Below are positions 58,071-64,000 of a DNA stretch of 64,000 bases, one piece after another (the first letter of the stretch is position 1; each line of letters starts with the position of its first letter). The stretch comes from Primula veris. Its lineage: Eukaryota > Streptophyta > Magnoliopsida > Ericales > Primulaceae. The stretch is from assembly GCA_963682055.1 (NCBI GenBank), contig OY821750.1, positions 10,852,501-10,916,500 on the forward strand, read 5' to 3'. Made by a program: the position numbers and the translations under genes. The notes under the pieces were generated by a model, which saw nothing but the letters and a program-made list of their open reading frames with translations, searched no databases and was not told the origin of the DNA.

Positions 58071-60092
58071 ATGCCCCTTGAAAAGCTCGTCCTAGCCCTC
58101 GTTATGGCCTCGAGAAAACTAGCTCATTATTTCTCGGCATATAGTATCGTGCTATATACCGATCAGCCCGTTCGAGAAATACTTCAAAAAGGGGATCTAT
58201 CCCGACGGATCACAAAGTGGGCCTGCCACCTAAACGCATACGATATCCGCTACGAACCACGGACGTCCGTCAAGGGACAAGCCTTAGCCGACTTTGTGGC
58301 AGAGTTCACCGTCGCTGACATAACGATCCTATGTCCCGGGGCTGAGGAGTGTAACCGAGAAACTTGGATCCTGCATATAGATGGAGCCGCCAATAAAAAA
58401 GGATCTGGCCTCAGCGTTGTGCTCCGATCTCCACAAGGTGACGTGATCGAAAAGTCAATCCAACTTGGTTTCCGAGCTACCAACAATGAGGCGGAGTATA
58501 AGGCCGTCATCGCCGGCCTAAAAATGGCGCGTAGTCTTGGGGTCAAGAAAATACTCGTTAGCACTAACTCCCAGTTAGTCAGCGGCCAGATAAGTGGGGA
58601 GTTTCAAACGAAGGATGAGAGAATGGCTCTCTACGTGGCCATCGCCTCTGGGATACTCCGAACCTTCGACTATCAAAAAATCATCAACATCAACAGGAAC
58701 GAAAACTCTCATGCCGATGCCCTAGAAACCCTAGCCTCGACGATAAGTGACAAACGAGAAAGAATCATCACAATAGAGTATGTCCCTTCGCCTAGCATCG
58801 ACACTAAACCAAAAATCAACGTGGTGACCGACTTCCCACCGGAGCAGAGTTGGATGGACCCTATAATCGTGTACCATAACTCCGGCAATCTACCCGATGA
58901 TAAAAAAGAAGCTGAAAAAATAAAGAGGAAGGCACTCGGATTCTGGCTGGCTCCGAACGAAAAGCTTTACAAGAGGTCGTTCTTCGGGCCCTACCTGCTC
59001 TGCGTTCACCCCAACATGGTTCTAAAAGTCATGGAAGAAATACATGAAGGGACGTGTGGAAGCCATACCGGGGGCAGATCACTGGCCAACCGAGCTCTAA
59101 CCCACGGTTACTGGTGGCCCCTCATGCAAAAGGATTCAAAAACATTCGTGCTCAGATGTGAGAAGGGCCAGAGGTACGCTCCCATACCTCGAGCTCCGGC
59201 ACAAAAAATGAGCAGCATGACCTCCCCTTGGCCATTTGCACAATGGGGGATGGACATCGTGGGACCATTCCCTAGGGCCCTGGGGGGGAAAAGGTTCCTC
59301 CTCATGGTCACTGACTACTTCTCAAAATGGGTGGAGGCCGTGGCATTAGCTAAAATAACGGAGGCCGAGGTGATCAGATTCCTCTAGAGGGATGTGATCA
59401 CGAGATTTGGAATCCCATACTCACTAGTCGCGGACAATGGGGGCCAGTTCACTAGGGCTAAGATAAAAGCGATGTATGCAAAGTATCACATCAAGAGCTA
59501 TTATTCCACCCCTTCGTATCCCCAATGCAATGGGCAAGCCGAGGTGTCGAATAAAACCGTGCTCGACGGAATCAAGAAAAGATTAGACGGGTCAAAAGGA
59601 CGATGGGCCCACGAACTCCAGCATGTCCTGTGGGCATACCGAATAACAAGAAGGCGGGGCACCCAAGAGACCCCCTATAGCCTGACTTACGGGATTGAAG
59701 CTGTCATCCCGTTAGAAATCGGGCTCCCATCTCTGAGGACCGACATGGTGGAAAACGGGCTGAATGAAAGGATGATGGGACTCGAGCTAGACTATGCCCA
59801 AGAAAGAAGAGAGGTTGCGGCCATCCGTAACGCCGAGTATAATAACGAGCTGGGACGTTCCTATAACAAAAGAGTGAACGCCAAACGTTTTCAAGACAAA
59901 GACCTCGTGCTACGGAAAGTGAACAACAACTCGAGGGTACAGTCCGATGGAAAGCTAGGCCCCAACTGGGAAGGACCTTATCGAATCCTCGGAGCAATAG
60001 GAAGCGGACCCTATCAATTGGGTCGCCTCCCCAACGACACCCCGGTGGATCGAACTTGGAACATCAACAACCTTAAGAAGTACTATCAGTAG
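58071..60092 (+). pseudogene. Gypsy archaeal-type RNase H and integrase
   Basis: The frame 58071-59387 starts in the first RNase H connection (EKLVLALVMASRKLAHYF). The second RNase H follows with ILHIDGAANKKGSG, NNEAEYKAVIAGL and VSTNSQLVSGQ, where the catalytic D of SDSQL is N (58566). The integrase zinc motif HEGTCGSHTGG...RCEKGQR lacks its last cysteine. The core has WGMDIVGPFP, VADNGGQFT and CNGQAEVSNK with its D, D and E present. An in-frame TAG at 59385-59387 interrupts it; the rest runs 59394-60092 and ends NINNLKKYYQ. Confidence 0.9.
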
Positions 60093-60194
60093 AATGACTT
60101 GACCTTCGAGTTTTGATATAAATCTGATGTAAATATGCCTGAGGGCTTTATGAATAAAACTGTTATTTTTTCAAGATTGTCCCGGCTTATATTT

Positions 60195-60435
60195 CTATTA
60201 ATTTTCTAAGTGTTTCAGAACACCCCAGCCTATACGGCACCCCAGTTTAAATTTCTATAATTTTTTACGTGTTTCAGAACACTCGAGCCTATACGGCACC
60301 CCGGTTTAAATGTTTGTAATTTTCTAAGTGTTTCAGAACACCCCAGCCTATACGGCACCCCGGTTTGAATTTCTATAATTTCTTAAGTGTTTCAGAACAC
60401 TCGAGCCTATACGGCACCCCGTTTTAAATTTCGGC
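60195..60435. repeat. Four direct 60-66-bp repeats after pol
   Basis: A unit containing taagtgtttcagaacac, then cagcctatacggcacccc and gtttaaatttctataa is repeated about four times. Alternating versions have accccagcc or actcgagcc. Confidence 0.9.
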
Positions 60436-60705
60436 CCGACGAGGGTTTCGGCCCTCTGGAGCTCCAGTTTCTTAGTTCAGATTATGTGTTGTTTAAGAAA
60501 GAAGTGGACCCTGTGACGAAGCATAATGATCCACTCATTGGGAGCACAACGGAAACACAATAAAGTGAAAACAGAAAAAACAGAAAAATAAACACAAGTC
60601 CAAAGGCCAAAACTGTTCTTTCATTTCATTCCATAAAAAGCTATTACAAGCTAAGCATCAAAAGGAGATTACATCAAAAACAAAAAAAACAAAACTACTC
60701 AAGCC

Positions 60706-63343
60706 CTAGTTGGCCTCGTCTTCATCTACCTCTTCATCCGAAAGAGCTCGAGGAGTTAAGGGAACCACCTCGGGAATGGGAGCTGAGGGCACGGGAACGA
60801 AGATATTCTCCATGTTCCACATCGGATGTTCAGGTCCCGCCCTCATGAAAGCAGCCGCCTCGGACCAACCTTCGACGTAGAAGGAGTTGAAATTCTTCTG
60901 CGTCTTCAGGGCCAGAGCAGCACCCATCTCGGCCTTGGCAGACTGAACCGCGGCCCTCACCTTCTCGGCCGCGGTCGCCTCAGCTTCTTTCAGAGCCTCG
61001 ACTACAGCTCGGGCTCATTCTTCAGCCGTAGCTTTAGCCTGCATGGCTTCAGCCCTTCGAGCTTCCACCGAGGCGTTAAGGCCCTCGGCCTTCTCCGCCC
61101 TAGTTCGGGCCTCCTCCGCCCTCTCTTGGGCCTCCTCCGCCTGCTTGGCACTGGCCTCGGCCTTCGTGGCTCATGACTTCACCAGTTGGCCCTGATTATA
61201 CACGTACTGGTTCATCATCAGATAGGCCTATGAGAGAAAAACAAACACTTAGCAAAAAATTAGGAAATCAAATGAAAACACATGAAATGACACTATGAAA
61301 AACAGCAACGTACCTGAGGGATCATGGCCATGGCCGACGCCATAGAAGAGGCGAGGTCACGACCACGGTGGTCGGCCTCGATGCTCTGTTGTTGAAGTGT
61401 AGCCAGAGCAAGCAGCCCGGCGGAGGGGTGAGCTTCCATAATACTTCTCACCCCTGTGGCCGCCTTCACCTCCTCGGATGTTTGTATGGGCATCCTGTGG
61501 GTTGGGGAGGCAGAGGCGGAGGAGGAGCTCGAGCCTTGTATGAAAGCGTTTGGTAATGACCCTTCGCCCAAAAGGTATCCGACACCACTCGCTCTTCCAC
61601 GACCGCCACAGGCCAGTCCGAGGCCGCGACCTCAGACGGGTTGCTCTCCCCAGTCTTGGCTTTCTTCGCCTCTCGGAGGGACTTCGCCTCCTCCGTCTTC
61701 CTCTTTCCAGCCTGGGCCTTGCGAGCAATCCGGTCCAGCCTGGCCTGATCCGCCAAAGCCCCCAAGGCCTCCTAAGACCCCAAGGCCTCCAAAGCCTTCG
61801 CAGCAGCGTCGGCATCAGCGGGAGCCACGACAGCCTCCTCTTCATCCTCCGCCTCGATCACCTCGTCCTCCACCTCGACATCCTCTTCCTCAGCCCCTTC
61901 TTCCTCGGCACCACCCTCCTCATCGGCACCATCTCCTTCCCCCTCCTCCTCATCAGAATGGACCACCTACATAGTCAAAATCCACAAAATAGGAGTTAGA
62001 AAGAGTTAAACAAATTTTGGCTAAGTGTGAAACTGAAAATCAGAGTAAAATAGAAAGTGACTTACCCTGGTCCACGAAGTGCCCAAACTTGGCCCGGTAG
62101 GGCGTGCCTCGGGAGAGCTATCTTCTAAACGAAGAGGGCTCCTCGCAGCAGGCTCCCTGGAGCTCAGTGGAAGGACCTCCGGTAGAGGCTTCCCCCACTG
62201 ATCTATATAACTGCGGGTACCGTTCGGTCCCTTCCCTATAGTGGAGGACTGTACCATCCGGCCGGGTCTCGAAGAGAACCCCAGCCGTTGAAGCAGCAAA
62301 AGTGCCCCTCCCCGGCGCGGCCTTTGCCCTGCTGATCGCCTTCGAATTCGCCGTCTTCATCACTCTTTCAGGCCCCATAACGGCCTCGTGTTCTTTGGGT
62401 GCTTTAGGGGGGAGAGTGGACTCCAACCCTTGCTCCTTCTCCCACCTTTTCCCAGGAGTACCCCACAGGACAGAAGGTCCTGTGGGGCCAGATAAAATCA
62501 TTCCCTTTGCAAGTGGTAGGGGAACCACAAGTCAATAAGCGCTCCGCGTCGCGCGCTCAGCATCAGACCCATCCGGGCCCCACCAGTTGAGGGCCACCTC
62601 CAGTGACCCTACGTTGGCCTCACCTAGGCCCCTCAGCTTCGAGGCACTGTGGCCTTGTTTTCTTTGGTGCTAAGCACCCTCCCCGGCCTGGTTGGGAGAA
62701 CCAGGTCATCTCGGTGGAGCCAATCGCCCTCCACCATGATCACATCTTGGGTGTAACCCCGATTCGAATCGGAATTACATGTGATCAGCTGGTTGTAGGC
62801 CCGGCACCGCAGATAGGGTTGCCTGCTTTTGGCCTGAGAGCTTGGCTCGCTCTGCAGAAATTCGTAGCAAGCCAAGAGTTCTTTCAACCCCAATAGTTCT
62901 GGTAGGGCCAGGCCCAACAGAATGTTAAGGGCTTCCATCCCGGCACAGACACGGTGTGCCTGCAATGGCCACTGGCATGGCAGAGTCTGTGTCTAGGCAC
63001 ACAACTCCGCCGGCAGCTCCGGAATGGGGAGGTCGGTACCCCCGTATAAGAGAGTAGAAAGGGAGAGGGTCACCATGTTCTTGGGATCGTCTACAATCCC
63101 GTTCACCTCGTCGGCGCTCTCACATGTTCGAAGCCGAAAATCTTCGTCGATCCCACAAAGCTGTCGAAACTCGTTTAGGTCAGGCCCGTCCAGCCTCACC
63201 ATGATGCTGTTATCATTGACGGCCACGGACAAGGCCGGGTCAATGATCATGGCCTGAAATGGTAGGGCATTCGCCATCACGGTCAGGCGCCGTGGTTGGG
63301 GAGCAACCATCGGGCCTTTTCCAGCTCCGTGGGTAATAACCAT
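60706..63343 (-). pseudogene. Antisense gene in the gypsy element, spliced, decayed
   Basis: Minus-strand reading from ATG 63343: MVITHGAGKGPMVAPQPRRL to a TAG at 62993. A second open block (62965-62633, SDSNRGYTQDVIMVEGDWLH) resembles the SN-GWKDR-type segment of plant transposon ORFs. Further blocks follow (about 62528-62066). A donor (accagg|gtaagt, 62065) and acceptor (ctatgtag|gtggtc, about 61967) join an acidic region. Another block (61571-61314, MGEGSLPNAFIQ) splices at cctcag|gtacgt (61313) to 61227 (catag|gcctat). The last exon (61227-60706) is a coiled coil of Ala/Glu-rich repeats ending EEVDEDEAN. Two TGA stops (61171-61173, 61015-61017) break it. Antisense ORFs of this kind are known in Tat-lineage elements, such as gene23 of Grande. 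The function is unknown. Confidence 0.7.
61228..61313 (-). other. Short intron of the antisense gypsy gene
   Basis: An 86-bp stretch with cctcag|gtacgt at the donor and tctcatag|gcctat at the acceptor on the minus strand. Removing it keeps the frame (...AMIPQ, AYLMMNQ...). Confidence 0.75.
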
Positions 63344-63444
63344 TTTGCTGTATTTGCTAAGGGTGGGGAAAGAGAGGAAGAAAGTGATTTGCTGTGAAAT
63401 TCTAGAGAGAGAAGAAGAAAGTGAAAATGAATTTTCACTGAGGG

Positions 63445-63452
63445 TATTTATA
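63445..63452 (-). promoter_or_regulatory. TATA box of the antisense gene
   Basis: On the minus strand the sequence reads GGTCTATAAATACCC, a canonical plant TATA context. It is 102 bp upstream of the ATG at 63343, so the antisense gene has its own promoter, separate from the LTR. Confidence 0.75.
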
Positions 63453-63548
63453 GACCCCCACTGGAAGATGAAAAGACATTTACCAGAAGGTGAAAAGACA
63501 GCAACGGCCCATTGCACGAACTCCCACAAATAACCGCCACCACGTAAT

Positions 63549-64000
63549 TGTTGGTCCGTAAGGTGTCTAAACCTTAGAGGGGGCGGGGTGAATAAGGTTT
63601 TCGTACGTTTTTCGCGGAATAAAAGCTATGGGTTATTAACTAAGCTAATTAGTGGATTTTATAACTTAAACACTTTCGTTAACAAATAATTGCTAATTTA
63701 ATCTACGCAAGCAATAAATATGAGCGATAAATAAATGCGAAAAGTAAAAGTTTAAGGGAAAAGAAATAACGCAAGATTTATAGAGGTTCGGCAAAACGCG
63801 CCTACGTCCTCTCCTCGGTATTTTCACTAGCGAGTGTTTCACTAGAATCTCGTTCCAAGGTTACAACCTAACGAGCTTGATCAACCGATTAAGCTTTCCC
63901 TCACTTTATGAGTATCCCAAATGAAAAGGCCTAGAGCCTTTAAGCTACACTTGCTTAAAAGCCTCTACCCGATCACTCGCTCACAAATGAGTTTATAAAA
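63549..64000. mobile_element. Start of another LTR, truncated by the window
   Basis: The sequence changes abruptly at TGTTGGTCCGTAAGG and shows ccttagagggggcggggtga, then atttatagaggttcggc and tacgtcctctcctcgg, motifs common near the start of plant Copia LTRs. The end is beyond the window and no target duplication can be tested. It is unlike the other LTRs here. Confidence 0.55.

Larger units (their letters stand above)
53780..63548 (+). mobile_element. Ty3/gypsy retrotransposon, Tat lineage, with antisense gene
   Basis: Order seen: 5' LTR (53780-54450), PBS (54452-54467), gag (54517-56128), protease-RT-RNase H (56128-58070), a second RNase H and integrase (58071-60092), tandem repeats (60195-60435), then antisense coding sequence (60706-63343). 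A second, archaeal-type RNase H after the ordinary one, and extra ORFs between pol and the 3' LTR, are marks of the Tat lineage. The 3' LTR is not in the window. At 63549 a different LTR begins. All major ORFs are broken, so the copy is not autonomous. Confidence 0.88.

Noticed and set aside
61456..61999. Plus-strand Pro/Arg-rich ORFs of 149-172 residues
   Set aside because: They are reverse readings of the GC-rich antisense gene and show no family motif.
1..64000. CRISPR arrays, operons, ribosome-binding sites
   Set aside because: Spliced genes and plant transposons show this is eukaryotic DNA; no spaced identical repeats of CRISPR type are present.

Overview
The window is nuclear DNA of a flowering plant, most likely a eudicot. 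It is AT-rich, has intron-bearing genes with canonical GT-AG junctions, and is filled with LTR retrotransposons, hAT- and Mutator-like short elements, a CACTA transposase relic and satellite-like repeats. I cannot name the species. I see no rRNA, tRNA gene or CRISPR array.

Three host genes occupy roughly 9.7-32 kb. (1) A plus-strand SUVR4-type histone H3K9 methyltransferase (9774-14653, seven coding exons, about 500 residues, WIYLD + pre-SET + SET + post-SET). (2) Convergent to it, a minus-strand caleosin/peroxygenase (20725 to 15588, six exons, about 250 residues, EF-hand plus haem-ligand histidines). (3) A minus-strand PHR1-type MYB-CC transcription factor of the phosphate-starvation response (29696 to 23494, seven coding exons, about 429 residues, with probable 5'UTR exons up to about 32.17 kb). 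All three read open across every inferred junction. A diverged three-fold tandem duplication of about 1.7-1.9 kb units fills 4.66-9.5 kb directly upstream of the SUVR gene.

The rest is mostly mobile DNA. 1-2 kb: a decayed Copia pol fragment split by a solo LTR. 19.8-22.2 kb: hAT-type elements with 8-bp target duplications, one inside the caleosin first intron. 34.7-35.9 kb: a second solo LTR of the same family with a perfect 5-bp target duplication and a Mutator-like MITE nested in it. 36.2-43.2 kb: an unclassified repeat-rich insertion, an inverted pair of about 0.45-kb elements, a single-ORF CACTA N-terminal domain and a hAT MITE. 43996-50852: a complete minus-strand Copia-derived element with two identical 215-bp LTRs, a perfect 5-bp target duplication, and coding sequence destroyed by stops and frameshifts. 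51.1-53.6 kb: a Mutator-like element carrying an exon-like ORF, then a large minisatellite. 53780 to at least 63548: a Tat-lineage Ty3/gypsy element (5' LTR, PBS, gag, pol with dual RNase H and integrase) with an antisense, spliced-looking gene downstream of pol that has its own TATA box. From 63549 another LTR begins and runs off the window.

The most unusual signal is inside the 43996-50852 element: about fifteen short stem-loops share a loop close to ACGACWGG while their stems differ in sequence but stay self-complementary. This is a covariation pattern in an element whose identical LTRs imply recent transposition without its own proteins. It suggests, but does not prove, a structured-RNA, trans-mobilised retroelement.
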